Origin: Pseudorhodobacter antarcticus
GTDB taxonomy: Bacteria > Pseudomonadota > Alphaproteobacteria > Rhodobacterales > Rhodobacteraceae
NCBI RefSeq assembly: GCF_900110135.1
Contig: NZ_FOCO01000009.1
Span: 1 to 64,000 of the forward strand
Direction of reading: 5' to 3'
Length of the DNA: 64,000 bases
Below the pieces are notes generated by a model. That model ran no database searches and was not told the DNA's origin. It saw only the letters and a program-made list of their open reading frames with translations. Positions 6,759-15,893 of the stretch are shown here, piece after piece; positions within the stretch are counted from its first letter, which is position 1; each line of letters opens with the position of its first letter. Position numbers and translations under genes: made by a program.

Positions 6759-9485
6759 TTATTTCTTTTTTGCGGCCACCAATTTGGCCAAGGATGCAGG
6801 CGTAAACACCCGCAGCCCAAGGTCGGGCCGGTAGCCGTGGATTTCGCTGACGTCCAAAGCGCGCATGAACGACAGAATTTCGCGGCTGATCACCTGACCC
6901 GGCACTAGAATGGGGAAGCCGGGGGGGTAGGGGATGACGAAACTGGCCGAGACCACCTCATCGCTCGCGTCCATTGCGGCTTGCAGCGAGCCGTCTAATT
7001 CTAGGTAATCGCAATTCTCTTCATCATAGCTGAGGTAGTAGGCGGTGCGAATATCGCCTTCCGGCGTCAGTTTATCGGGGCGAAAGGCATCGTGGAAGCG
7101 GCTGAAATCGGGCAGGGGTGGGTAATCTTCCATCAGGTTTTTGACGCGGCGATCAAAGGACAAGCGGGCGGCGCGAGAGGCATCATCCAGCCGTTCATCC
7201 AATTCGGTGGCGATTTTCACCAACACCTCTATCAAATACGCAACCGACGATCGGGTGGTGCCGATATTGGTCATGAACAACACGGTGTTGCGCGATGTTT
7301 TGTTGATTTGGATCCCGTATTTATCCATCAAAATATCGTTTTTGAACGTGTCGCCATCCCATCCGGTGCCGCCCACGGCCAGCGTGACGCGGGTGGGGTC
7401 CAGCACGAAATCATCTTTTTCCCAGCAGTCCCACATATCGGTCCAGCCTTGTTGGGTGTCGTAATAGCTGGTCACGCCGCTTTGGCGGAATTGTTCGGGA
7501 ATCATATCGCCTGCGGACAGCACACGAAAATATTTCAACAAAAGCGGGTGGCTGGTGACGGCGCGGCGGATCGACATGGCCGCTTCAATCTGGCGCTGGA
7601 CGAATTCGAAGCCTTCCAGTTCCACCTGCCGCCGCCCCACGTCGAGGGACGCGATGATTTGGTAATTGGGCGAGGTGGAGGTGTGAGTCATGTAGGCTTC
7701 GTGAAAGGATTGTTCCACTTCACCTTTGAAATCCTGATCGTTGACGTGAATCATGGAGCCTTGGCGCAGGCTGGTCAGGGTTTTATGCGTAGATTGCGTG
7801 GCGTAAACCCGCACGCGCGCGGTGGGGGCCGGGATAAGGCGGGTGGCCAGCAGCACATCATCGGACGCATGTTCCAGCGCGATTTGCTGGGCGGCATAGG
7901 CGTCGGCGTGGGTGTCCGTGCGCAGCGTTTTACGCATGCTGTTGGCGGTGCGCATGGCGGTGCGTTGGCGGTAGGTTGGGCTGAAGCGGGCAAAGGCGAA
8001 CCACGCTTCATCCCACAAAAACACGAGATCGGGCTTGATCGCCAGACATTCTTCCATCACGCGCTGCACGTTGTAGACCACACCATCAAAGGTGCAATTG
8101 GTCAGCAACAGCATGCGCACGCGGTCCAGTTTGCCCGCCGCCCGCAGCGCCAAAAGCTGTGCTTTGATCTCGCGCAGGGGCACCGCGCCATACATCGAAT
8201 ATTCGTTCAACGGATAGCTGTCGAGATAGACCACTTCGGCCCCGGCCAGCACCAGCCCGTAGTGGTGGGATTTGTGGCAATCGCGGTCCACCAGCACGAT
8301 ATCTCCAGGGCGCACCAAGGCTTGCACCACGATTTTGTTGCAGGTGGATGTGCCGTTGGTGGCGAAAAACGTTTGTTTGGACCCGAAAGCGCGGCTGGCG
8401 AGTTCTTGCGCCTCTTTGATCGGGCCGTGGGGTTGCAGCAAGCTGTCGAGCCCGCCAGAGGTGGCGGAGGTTTCGGCGAGAAAGATATTGGCGCCGTAAA
8501 ACGCGCCCATATCTTGAATCCAATGCGACCGGGTGATGGATTTGCCCCGGCTGATGGGCATGGCGTGAAAGACGCCTGTGGGCTGTTTGGAGTAGTTCAC
8601 AAGGGCGGTGAAAAACGGGGTGCGATAGCGCGCCTCGACGCCGCGCAGGATGTTCAGGTGCAGTTCCATGAAATCTTCTTGGTTGTAAAATACCCGGCGG
8701 CATACGCCCAGATCAAGGTCTGCAATATCTTCGACCGAGCGATCGGTGACCAAATAGATGTCCAGTTCGGGGCGCACTCGGTCCATCAGGCGGCACAGTT
8801 CCGGCCCGTAATCTTCGGGTTTCATCTGGTCGAAATGGACATCGCCGCTGGCATTGTTCGCGTATTTGGTCAGAATTTCGTTGCTGTTGGCGGATTTCAG
8901 CGACAGGCCGGGGCGCACCACAATCGCTTGGATGTTGTGGTTGAACAGGACCGCGATCAGCGCATCCTCTAGGCTGGGGACTACAACGGTGTCATAGGTG
9001 AAATCATCCTCCACGCGGCGCATGTGGGTTAGGTTGTGGGTCAACCAGCGTTGCTGTTGGTCGCTGGCATCATCGACGATCAGCACCTCAAAATATGGGC
9101 GGGTGGTGGCGCGCGCCTCGGGGGAGAGCATTTCTTCGTCTTGGTGATCGTCATCATCGGCGGTGTCGGGTTCAAGCGAGATGTGGCGGCGGCGATACGC
9201 GCCTGTGGTCAATCCGCGCGCCACGCGGGCCACGGAAAAGGCCACGTCATCAAATTTATCATGTTCAAACTGGCGGCGCATGTGGTCAAACGCGGCCATG
9301 CCGGGAAAGGCCCAATAGGGTTCGATCAAGGCCAAACCGTCGAACAGATCAACGACTGTGCTTTTCAGATCGGCAATCTGGGGGGCATCTTCATCGCGGC
9401 AGATCGTGTTGACGGCTTCGCGCAGCGCGCTCCACCGATCCAAGCGCAGTTGCGTTGCGGAATAATAATCGCTGACCGAGTCCAA
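6759..9485 (-). CDS. PLP-dependent Orn/Lys/Arg decarboxylase, fold-III wing-domain type
   Basis: About 908 residues, larger than the usual 710-760 of AdiA/LdcC/SpeF enzymes because of a longer N-terminal region. It has a receiver-like N-terminal domain (VLIVDDASDQQQRW around residue 135), then a PLP domain with FFATNGTSTCNKIVVQALV, DRDCHKSHHYGLVLAGA and the cofactor lysine in ATQSTHKTLTSLRQG (about residue 568). The C-terminal domain has YPPGFPILVPGQVIS. I prefer TTG at 9485: AAGGAGAG sits 6 nt upstream, whereas the in-frame GTG at 9506 has no ribosome site. It lies between the amidase and the ATP-grasp genes on one strand. Substrate could be arginine, lysine or ornithine, or a non-standard amino acid. 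Confidence 0.86.
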   Translation of the reverse strand: MDSVSDYYSATQLRLDRWSALREAVNTICRDEDAPQIADLKSTVVDLFDGLALIEPYWAFPGMAAFDHMRRQFEHDKFDDVAFSVARVARGLTTGAYRRRHISLEPDTADDDDHQDEEMLSPEARATTRPYFEVLIVDDASDQQQRWLTHNLTHMRRVEDDFTYDTVVVPSLEDALIAVLFNHNIQAIVVRPGLSLKSANSNEILTKYANNASGDVHFDQMKPEDYGPELCRLMDRVRPELDIYLVTDRSVEDIADLDLGVCRRVFYNQEDFMELHLNILRGVEARYRTPFFTALVNYSKQPTGVFHAMPISRGKSITRSHWIQDMGAFYGANIFLAETSATSGGLDSLLQPHGPIKEAQELASRAFGSKQTFFATNGTSTCNKIVVQALVRPGDIVLVDRDCHKSHHYGLVLAGAEVVYLDSYPLNEYSMYGAVPLREIKAQLLALRAAGKLDRVRMLLLTNCTFDGVVYNVQRVMEECLAIKPDLVFLWDEAWFAFARFSPTYRQRTAMRTANSMRKTLRTDTHADAYAAQQIALEHASDDVLLATRLIPAPTARVRVYATQSTHKTLTSLRQGSMIHVNDQDFKGEVEQSFHEAYMTHTSTSPNYQIIASLDVGRRQVELEGFEFVQRQIEAAMSIRRAVTSHPLLLKYFRVLSAGDMIPEQFRQSGVTSYYDTQQGWTDMWDCWEKDDFVLDPTRVTLAVGGTGWDGDTFKNDILMDKYGIQINKTSRNTVLFMTNIGTTRSSVAYLIEVLVKIATELDERLDDASRAARLSFDRRVKNLMEDYPPLPDFSRFHDAFRPDKLTPEGDIRTAYYLSYDEENCDYLELDGSLQAAMDASDEVVSASFVIPYPPGFPILVPGQVISREILSFMRALDVSEIHGYRPDLGLRVFTPASLAKLVAAKKK

Positions 9486-9518
9486 CCGTATCTCTCCTTT
9501 ATACACACGCGGTGCGGG

Positions 9519-9557
9519 GGGCGCGGCCCCAAAGCCATTGTGCCTTGGGCCGCGCCC
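9519..9557 (-). promoter_or_regulatory. Strong intercistronic hairpin between amidase and decarboxylase genes
   Basis: Perfect 11-bp arms GGGCGCGGCCC (9519-9529) and GGGCCGCGCCC (9547-9557) flank a 17-nt loop. It is not followed by a T-run in the minus direction, so it is more likely an mRNA processing or stability element or a weak attenuator than a clean terminator. Confidence 0.5.
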
Positions 9558-9566
9558 GTTCGCGTT

Positions 9567-10523
9567 TTACAATTTGGCTGCCACGCCCGGAACCGCAGGC
9601 ATTTGGGGGGCTGCGTGCAGTTTTGCGATGGCTGTGGCGGGCGCGTCTGTGTCCAAGCCTGCGCGGGTGCCTTGGTGCGGCACTGCCAGCGGCCCCAGCG
9701 TTTTCAGATAATCATCTGTGCCGCTGGTCCGGTCATAAACCGAAAAATCAACCTCACGATCCCGAAAGCTTTTCAGAACTTGGCCCAGCCCCTTTAGCCC
9801 TGTTTCACGTTGACGCCTGACATGGTCAAAGTCAACTTCGATGGGAAAAGCATCTTCATGTCCTGCCGCCAGATGCAGCAGCGCGCCGGACGGGTCCACC
9901 ACACAAGACCGCCCATTGCCCCCTGCGCCCAAGCCATTGATGCTGAACACATAGGTTTGGAATTGCGCGGCGGTGGCCTGACAAATCGCGATTTCCACCT
10001 CGCGGTCGGCGGTGCTGGTGAACACGGGCAGCAGCAACACCTCTACGCCTTGGGCGGTCAGTTGGCGGGTGGTTTCGGGCACCCAGATGTCATAGCAAAT
10101 TGACAGGCCAAAGCGGCCCACATCAGGCACGTCAAACACGCAAAATTCGGTGCCTGCGGTTGTTCCCGCCTCATACGGGCGGAAGGGGAAAATCTTGCGG
10201 TAAACTTTTTCGATGCCACCATCGGGGCGGATGACGACGGAGGTGTTGAAGATACGGCCATCGGGGGCGGTTTCGTGCATGGAACCGGGGATCAGCCAAA
10301 TGTTGTGTTTGGCCGCCGCTTCTTGGAACCGCGCGATGTGGTCGTTCATCAAAGGCAGCGAAAATTCGGGCAGCGGCCCGAGGGCTGCGATTTCGCTGAA
10401 CAAAACCATCTGCGTCCACGGAAAGCGCTGCATCAAAATATCCAGCCGCGACAGCATGCCATCGGTGTTGGGTTCCAGCGCGTTGACGTACATTTGTACG
10501 CCTGCGATAGCGAAAGGGGTCAT
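9567..10523 (-). CDS. Carbon-nitrogen hydrolase (nitrilase superfamily amidase)
   Basis: 318 residues with the nitrilase-superfamily Glu-Lys-Cys triad: Glu44 in LFSEIAALGP, Lys110 in KVYRKIFPF and Cys143 in LSICYDIWVPE. Members cleave amides, carbamoyl groups or nitriles; N-carbamoylputrescine amidase and aliphatic amidases belong here. Placement ahead of an Orn/Lys/Arg-type decarboxylase makes an agmatine/putrescine-linked amide a plausible substrate, but motifs alone do not separate the subfamilies. The proline-rich last 30 residues are probably a flexible tail. ATG 10523 has AAGGAA upstream. First gene of the minus-strand cluster, divergent from a second decarboxylase across 256 bp. Confidence 0.85.
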   Translation of the reverse strand: MTPFAIAGVQMYVNALEPNTDGMLSRLDILMQRFPWTQMVLFSEIAALGPLPEFSLPLMNDHIARFQEAAAKHNIWLIPGSMHETAPDGRIFNTSVVIRPDGGIEKVYRKIFPFRPYEAGTTAGTEFCVFDVPDVGRFGLSICYDIWVPETTRQLTAQGVEVLLLPVFTSTADREVEIAICQATAAQFQTYVFSINGLGAGGNGRSCVVDPSGALLHLAAGHEDAFPIEVDFDHVRRQRETGLKGLGQVLKSFRDREVDFSVYDRTSGTDDYLKTLGPLAVPHQGTRAGLDTDAPATAIAKLHAAPQMPAVPGVAAKL

Positions 10524-10730
10524 GTTTTATTCCTTGGGGTGGAGCCGGCATATGGCGGCCCTATGTCTTTAATTGTGAGGCCACCCTATCTGTTGCGGAG
10601 GCAAAGTGTAACCGGGTAACGTAAAATGTGCGGGTGGGGCGCTGTCGCCGCCCCTTGACTAAGGGGGCATCACCAGAAAGAAACAGACCAACGCCCGGTG
10701 CAATTGATGCTGCGGGTCGCATCCAGTTTG

Positions 10731-10747
10731 GGGGCGCGCGGCGCCCC
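10731..10747 (+). promoter_or_regulatory. Leader hairpin upstream of the second decarboxylase
   Basis: GGGGCGC (10731-10737) and GCGCCCC (10741-10747) form a stable stem with a 3-nt loop, followed by a C-run and TTTT, about 30 nt before the start codon. It could be a leader attenuator, or simply GC-rich spacer in the divergent promoter region 10524-10779, in which I could not place -35/-10 boxes. Confidence 0.35.
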
Positions 10748-10779
10748 CCCCCTTTTGCCCCCCTGAAAGGTTAAGTGCC

Positions 10780-13071
10780 ATGAAGTTCCACTTTCCCATC
10801 GTTATCATTGACGAAGATTTTCGGTCTGAAAATTCATCGGGCCTGGGGATTAGGGCGATGGCACAAGCCATTGAAAGCCAAGGGTTTGAGGTGCTTGGCG
10901 TCACCAATTACGGCGATCTGACGCAGTTTGCGCAGCAGCAATCGCGGGCCAGCGCCTTTGTCTTGTCGATTGATGATGAGGAATTTAGCCCCGGCCCCGA
11001 TATTGACCCGGTCATCACCAATCTGCGCAAATTTGTCAGTGAGGTGCGGCGCAAAAATGCGGATGTGCCGATTTATGTTTACGGCGAAACCAAAACCAGC
11101 CGCCATTTGCCCAATGATATTTTGCGCGAGCTGCACGGGTTTATCCATATGTTTGAGGATACGCCCGAATTTGTCGCCCGCCACATCATCCGCGAGGCGA
11201 AAATCTATCTCGAAGGTATCCAGCCGCCGTTTTTCAAAGCGCTTTTGGACTATGCCGAAGATGGCTCTTATTCATGGCATTGCCCCGGCCATTCGGGGGG
11301 TGTCGCGTTTCTAAAAAGCCCCATCGGTCAAATGTACCACCAGTTTTACGGCGAAAATATGCTGCGCGCCGATGTCTGCAACTCGGTGGAGGAGCTGGGC
11401 CAGCTGCTTGATCACAACGGTGCCATCGGCGCGTCCGAGCGTAACGCCGCGCGGATTTTTAACGCCGATCACTGCTTTTTCGTGACCAACGGCACCAGCA
11501 CATCCAATAAAATGGTCTGGCATTACACCGTCGGTCCCGGCGACGTGGTGGTTGTGGATCGCAACTGCCACAAATCCATCCTGCACAGCATCATTATGAC
11601 CGGGGCCATCCCCGTATTCCTGCGCCCCACCCGCAACCATTTCGGCATCATCGGCCCCATCCCGAAGTCGGAGTTTGATGTGGAGGCGATCAAGCAAAAA
11701 ATCCGTGACAATCCGCTGTTGTCGCACATTGACGCGGACACCATCAAACCGCGCATTATGACCATCACGCAATCCACCTATGACGGCGTTTTGTACAACA
11801 CCGAAACTATCAAACACATGCTCGACGGCTACGTCGAAAACTTCCATTTTGATGAGGCATGGTTGCCGCATGCCAGTTTCCATTCGTTTTACAACAACTT
11901 TCACGCGATGGGCCGCAAACGCCCGCGCCCGGAACATGCTGTCACCTATGTGACGCAATCCATCCACAAGTTGTTGGCGGGCATCAGCCAAGCCAGCCAT
12001 GTTTTGGTGCAAGACAGCCAGACCACCAAGTTGGACCGCCATTTGTTCAATGAAGCGTATTTGATGCACACATCGACCAGCCCGCAATACAGCATCATCG
12101 CCAGTTGCGATGTGGCGGCGGCGATGATGGAACCCCCCGGCGGCACGGCATTGGTCGAGGAAAGCATCGCCGAGGCGCTGGATTTCCGCCGCGCCATGCA
12201 AAAGGTCGATGATGAATTTGGCGATGATGATTGGTGGTTCCGCGTCTGGGGCCCCGATGTTGTCGGCGACGAAGGCATTGGCAGCGGTGAAGATTGGGTG
12301 CTGAAAGGCACCGACAAACAAGGCTTTGTGCCGGCCGAGGGCGAAAAGACCTGGCATGATTTCGGCGATATGGCGCCGGGTTTCAACATGCTGGACCCGA
12401 TCAAGGCCACAATCATCACCCCCGGCCTGAACCTCGATGGGCGGTTCGGGGCCACGGGCATCCCCGCCTCAATCGTGACCAAATACCTCGCCGAACACGG
12501 CGTTGTGGTGGAAAAAACCGGGCTTTACAGTTTTTTCATCATGTTCACGATTGGCATCACCAAGGGGCGCTGGAACACCCTCCTCACCGCGTTGCAGCAG
12601 TTCAAAGATGATTATGATCGCAACCAGCCGATGTGGCGCACCATGCCCGATTTCTGCAAAAAACAGCCGCGCTATGAACAGATGGGTCTGCAAGATCTGT
12701 GCCAGCACGTCCACACGCTTTATGCCAAATATGACGTGGCGATTTTGTCGACTGAAATGTACCTAAGCGATCTGACGCCTGCGATGACACCCAGCGATGC
12801 GTTCGCGCATATTTCCCGCCGCACCACGCAGCGCGTGCCGATTGATGCGCTGGAAGGGCGGATAACGACCAGCCTTGTCACCCCCTATCCACCCGGTATT
12901 CCGCTGTTGATTCCGGGTGAGGTGTTCAACACCAAAATCGTGCAATACCTGAAGTTTAACCGCGAATTTGCGCGTGAATGTCCCGGTTTCGAAACCGACA
13001 TTCACGGGTTGGTGCAAGAGGTGGGCGAGGATGGGCATATCCATTATTTCGCCGATTGCGTGGCGGACTAA
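10780..13071 (+). CDS. Arginine/lysine/ornithine decarboxylase (AdiA/LdcC-type)
   Basis: 763 residues, the normal length of biodegradative basic amino acid decarboxylases, which produce agmatine, cadaverine or putrescine plus CO2 using PLP. It has an N-terminal wing domain (residues 1-140), then YSWHCPGHSGGVAFLKSPIG, CFFVTNGTSTSNKMV, DRNCHKSILHSIIMTGA and the PLP lysine Lys397 in VTQSIHKLLAGISQAS. The C-terminal domain contains TPYPPGIPLLIPGEVF. AAAGG precedes ATG 10780. It is divergent from the amidase-decarboxylase cluster and is followed by a strong bidirectional terminator. Its HKLLAGISQAS region is closer to AdiA/LdcC enzymes than that of the neighbouring 908-residue paralogue. Substrate is not certain. 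Confidence 0.92.
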   Translation: MKFHFPIVIIDEDFRSENSSGLGIRAMAQAIESQGFEVLGVTNYGDLTQFAQQQSRASAFVLSIDDEEFSPGPDIDPVITNLRKFVSEVRRKNADVPIYVYGETKTSRHLPNDILRELHGFIHMFEDTPEFVARHIIREAKIYLEGIQPPFFKALLDYAEDGSYSWHCPGHSGGVAFLKSPIGQMYHQFYGENMLRADVCNSVEELGQLLDHNGAIGASERNAARIFNADHCFFVTNGTSTSNKMVWHYTVGPGDVVVVDRNCHKSILHSIIMTGAIPVFLRPTRNHFGIIGPIPKSEFDVEAIKQKIRDNPLLSHIDADTIKPRIMTITQSTYDGVLYNTETIKHMLDGYVENFHFDEAWLPHASFHSFYNNFHAMGRKRPRPEHAVTYVTQSIHKLLAGISQASHVLVQDSQTTKLDRHLFNEAYLMHTSTSPQYSIIASCDVAAAMMEPPGGTALVEESIAEALDFRRAMQKVDDEFGDDDWWFRVWGPDVVGDEGIGSGEDWVLKGTDKQGFVPAEGEKTWHDFGDMAPGFNMLDPIKATIITPGLNLDGRFGATGIPASIVTKYLAEHGVVVEKTGLYSFFIMFTIGITKGRWNTLLTALQQFKDDYDRNQPMWRTMPDFCKKQPRYEQMGLQDLCQHVHTLYAKYDVAILSTEMYLSDLTPAMTPSDAFAHISRRTTQRVPIDALEGRITTSLVTPYPPGIPLLIPGEVFNTKIVQYLKFNREFARECPGFETDIHGLVQEVGEDGHIHYFADCVAD

Positions 13072-13084
13072 GGCCTACCTAAAT

Positions 13085-13118
13085 AAAAAGGCCCGGTGTG
13101 AAAACCGGGCCTTTTTAT
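13085..13118. terminator. Bidirectional rho-independent terminator
   Basis: AAAAAGGCCCGGT and ACCGGGCCTTTTT form a long stem with a 7-8 nt loop and T/A runs on both sides. It lies between convergent genes (decarboxylase stop at 13071, oxidase stop at 13135) and can serve both. Confidence 0.92.
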
Positions 13119-13134
13119 TGCAATCTGGATGGGG

Positions 13135-14439
13135 TCAAACGCCCAAACGGTCGCGCAGCGCGTAATACCACGACCCCACCATTGAATAAGGCACGCGCAG
13201 CACCCGCCCGCCGGGGAAGGGATACCACGGCACCTTGGCGAACACGTCAAACCGGGATTTGTCACCATCAATCGCCTGCGCCAAAATCTTGCCAAAGGTG
13301 TGCGACCCCGTCACCCCATGCCCGGAATATCCATGCGCGAAATAGGTGCTGGACCCCAGCCGCCCCATTTGCGGCACCCGGCTGAACGACAGCGCGAAAT
13401 TCCCACTCCACGCATAGTCAATCTTTACACCCTTCAGGCTGGGGTACACTTTTTCCATCGCGGGGCGCAGTTTGGCCACCACATCGCTGGGGTCCGTGCC
13501 GCCGTACACCGTGCCACCGCCAAAAATCAGGCGTTTGTCCCCGCTGAGGCGGAAATAATCGAGGATATAGCGCACATCCTCTACGCATTTATCGGTGGGC
13601 AGCAGCGCATCCGCGTTTTCCAAAGGCGCTGTCGCCATCATTTGCGTGGACACGGGCATGACCCGCGATGTCAGCGCCGGAATGACATGGCCCAGATAGG
13701 CGTTGCCGCACAGCACCAGCGTGTTGCAGGTCAGGGTGCCTTGTGCGGTTTTGACCACGGGTTTGGCGGCCTCTGTATCGGCATGAATGACGGGGGATTG
13801 TTCATAGATCACGCCGCCAAGGGATTCGAACGCCGCCGCCTGACCCAGTGCCAAATTCAGCGGGTGCATGTGGCCGCCCGTGTGGTCGATCATGCCACCT
13901 GCGTACACGTCCGACCCGATGTGGTCGTGCAGTTGCGCCTTGTCCAACATATCTTGATTGTGCAACCCGTGGCTGGCCCACAACGCGCGCCGCGCCTCCA
14001 ATTCCTTCATATGCGCCGAGGTGAGGCCGGTGAAGATGTTGCCGGGTTTCAGGTCGCAGTCGATGTTATAGGTTTTGACCCGTTCGCGGATAATTTCGCC
14101 GCCCTCTTGGACCAAGCCTGCCACGAAATTTGCGGTGTCTTGGCCATAGCGTTTTTTGATGGTTTGCAGGCTGGCGTTCAGGCCGTTCACCACTTGGCCG
14201 CCATTGCGCCCCGATGCGCCCCAGCCGACCCGCGCGCCCTCGATGATTGCGACCTTGTAGCCTTTTTCGGCCAAATGCAGCGCGGTTGACAGGCCGCTAT
14301 AGCCTGCACCCACGACGCAAATATCAATTTGCTGATCGCCTTGCAGGGCCGGACGGTCCGGCGATGGGTTGGCGCTGGCGGCGTAATAGCTGCCAGTGTG
14401 TTTCGTTTCGCCAGATGTGGCAAAGGTTTCAATGGCCAT
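13135..14439 (-). CDS. puuB: FAD-dependent oxidoreductase, gamma-glutamylputrescine oxidase-like (PuuB)
   Basis: 434 residues of the DAO (D-amino-acid oxidase-like) family. The FAD dinucleotide fold is near the N-terminus: IDICVVGAGYSGLSTALHLAE, then VAIIEGARVGWGASGRNGGQV. Near the C-terminus, YFAHGYSGHGVTGSHTFGKILA is the family FAD-contact segment. Proteins of this shape next to a glutamine synthetase-like gene are generally gamma-glutamylputrescine (or gamma-glutamyl-polyamine) oxidases, which oxidise the free amine to an aldehyde and give H2O2 and NH3. Its ATG at 14439 overlaps the stop of the upstream synthetase gene as TGATG, so translation is coupled. The polyamine role is supported by context, not by a diagnostic residue. 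Confidence 0.8.
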   Translation of the reverse strand: MAIETFATSGETKHTGSYYAASANPSPDRPALQGDQQIDICVVGAGYSGLSTALHLAEKGYKVAIIEGARVGWGASGRNGGQVVNGLNASLQTIKKRYGQDTANFVAGLVQEGGEIIRERVKTYNIDCDLKPGNIFTGLTSAHMKELEARRALWASHGLHNQDMLDKAQLHDHIGSDVYAGGMIDHTGGHMHPLNLALGQAAAFESLGGVIYEQSPVIHADTEAAKPVVKTAQGTLTCNTLVLCGNAYLGHVIPALTSRVMPVSTQMMATAPLENADALLPTDKCVEDVRYILDYFRLSGDKRLIFGGGTVYGGTDPSDVVAKLRPAMEKVYPSLKGVKIDYAWSGNFALSFSRVPQMGRLGSSTYFAHGYSGHGVTGSHTFGKILAQAIDGDKSRFDVFAKVPWYPFPGGRVLRVPYSMVGSWYYALRDRLGV

Positions 14440-15788
14440 CACACAGACTCCAGATAGCTGTCATATTCAAAATCGGTCACATAGCGGGCGAACCGTTTCA
14501 TTTCTTGGGTTTTACATTCGACCAGCATGGTTTGCAGGCGCTTGGAGAAAATATGTTCCACATTTTTCCCGCGCCGAAACGCTTGGATCGCGGTTGCCCA
14601 ATCCAGTGGCAAATGGTCCAGCTTTTGGCTGTAAGCATCGCCGACAATCGGGTCGGCGGGTTGCATTTTGCCTTCGATCCCCAGCAGTGCGCCGCCAAGG
14701 ATGCTGCCCAGCACCAAATAGGGGTTCGCATCCGCACCCGCGACGCGGTGTTCAATGCGCCGCGCTTTGGGGTTACCACCCGGAATACGAATGGCCGCCG
14801 TGCGGTTTTCATAGCCCCACGCAACCCCTGTTGGGGCATGCGCGCCGGGCAACATGCGGCGGTAGGAGTTTTGGTGCGGTGCAAAGGTGAGCGTGTTTTC
14901 TTGCATGGTTTCCAACAGCCCCGCGACCGCGTGCCGGAGCAGCGGCGCACCTTGGTCGGTGCCATTGTCAAACAGGTTCACGCCGTTTTCATCAATCAGA
15001 CTGAAATGGACGTGAAAGCCGCTGCCGGACCGGTCGCCGTAGGGTTTGGCCATGAAAGTTGCCGCCATGCCGTGTTTGCGCGCGATGCCATGCACCAAGC
15101 GTTTGAACAAAACCGCATCATCGGCGGCCTGCAACGGGTCTGCGACATGGACCATATTGATTTCAAACTGGCCCGCGCCGTTTTCCGAAATCGCGGCATC
15201 GGCGGGGATGCCTTGTTCGTGGCAAGCGTCATAGACATCGTTCAGGAACGCGTCGAAATGCTGCAACTCATCCAGTGACAACGCACCGTCACTGTCCAGC
15301 CGCTTGCCCGTCACGGGCGAAACGGGGGGGCGGGGTTGTGCCTCGGTCGGGTCGCAGAGGTAAAATTCCAGCTCGGTCGCGACCACAGGGGTCATTCCTA
15401 GCGCTTTGTAGCGGTCAACGATGTTGGACAGGGCGTGGCGCGGGTCGCCGGCGAAGGGCACGCCGTCCTCGGTGCTCATCCAGAACATCACAAGGGCTGA
15501 TGGGCGGCTGGTCCAGTTGATCATCACAATGGGGCGGCCAGTGTAATCGCAAATCCCATCGGAATCGCCGGTTTCAAACACCAATTCGTTATTTTCAATA
15601 TCCTCGCCCCAGATATCGACGTTCATCACAGACAGCGGCATGCGCAGGCCGCCGTCCATGATTTCCTTGGCCTTTTCAATTGGCAGGCGTTTGCCGCGCA
15701 TCGCGCCGTTCAGATCGCAGATGCAGGCGAACACCGTTTCCACCTCGGGGCGTTCGGACAGCCATTTTCTGATATTATTTGCGGTCAT
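14439..15788 (-). CDS. puuA: Glutamine synthetase-like ligase, gamma-glutamylputrescine synthetase type (PuuA)
   Basis: 449 residues of the glutamine synthetase family, shorter than GlnA and lacking its adenylylation loop. Active-site segments are present: ELEFYL, ISENGAGQFEINM, MAKPYGDRSGSGFHVHFSL, NSYRRMLPGAHAP, ENRTAAIRIPGG and RIEHRVAGADANPYLVL. Family members couple glutamate to an amine (putrescine, other polyamines, methylamine or ethylamine) with ATP. Pairing with a PuuB-like oxidase and nearby decarboxylases favours putrescine or another polyamine; gamma-glutamylmethylamide synthetase is the alternative. The start is set at ATG 15788 (MTANNIRKWL); an in-frame extension to 15875 has no family support. 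Confidence 0.82.
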   Translation of the reverse strand: MTANNIRKWLSERPEVETVFACICDLNGAMRGKRLPIEKAKEIMDGGLRMPLSVMNVDIWGEDIENNELVFETGDSDGICDYTGRPIVMINWTSRPSALVMFWMSTEDGVPFAGDPRHALSNIVDRYKALGMTPVVATELEFYLCDPTEAQPRPPVSPVTGKRLDSDGALSLDELQHFDAFLNDVYDACHEQGIPADAAISENGAGQFEINMVHVADPLQAADDAVLFKRLVHGIARKHGMAATFMAKPYGDRSGSGFHVHFSLIDENGVNLFDNGTDQGAPLLRHAVAGLLETMQENTLTFAPHQNSYRRMLPGAHAPTGVAWGYENRTAAIRIPGGNPKARRIEHRVAGADANPYLVLGSILGGALLGIEGKMQPADPIVGDAYSQKLDHLPLDWATAIQAFRRGKNVEHIFSKRLQTMLVECKTQEMKRFARYVTDFEYDSYLESV

Positions 15789-15893
15789 TGCAGGGTCATC
15801 CTTGTTGGGGTTTAGTCCAGTCTGCGCCGGGGTTATGCCCCAGATGTATCCTGCGGGCCGCCGAAATAAAACCAATATCGCGGTGGTGGGGCG

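Noticed and set aside
7092-8972. 626-codon plus-strand open frame opposite the large decarboxylase (and a 555-codon one at 5241-6908)
   Set aside because: Both are antisense shadows in GC-rich coding sequence; the translations are Gly/Ala/His-rich with no family pattern, while the minus strand encodes clear enzymes.
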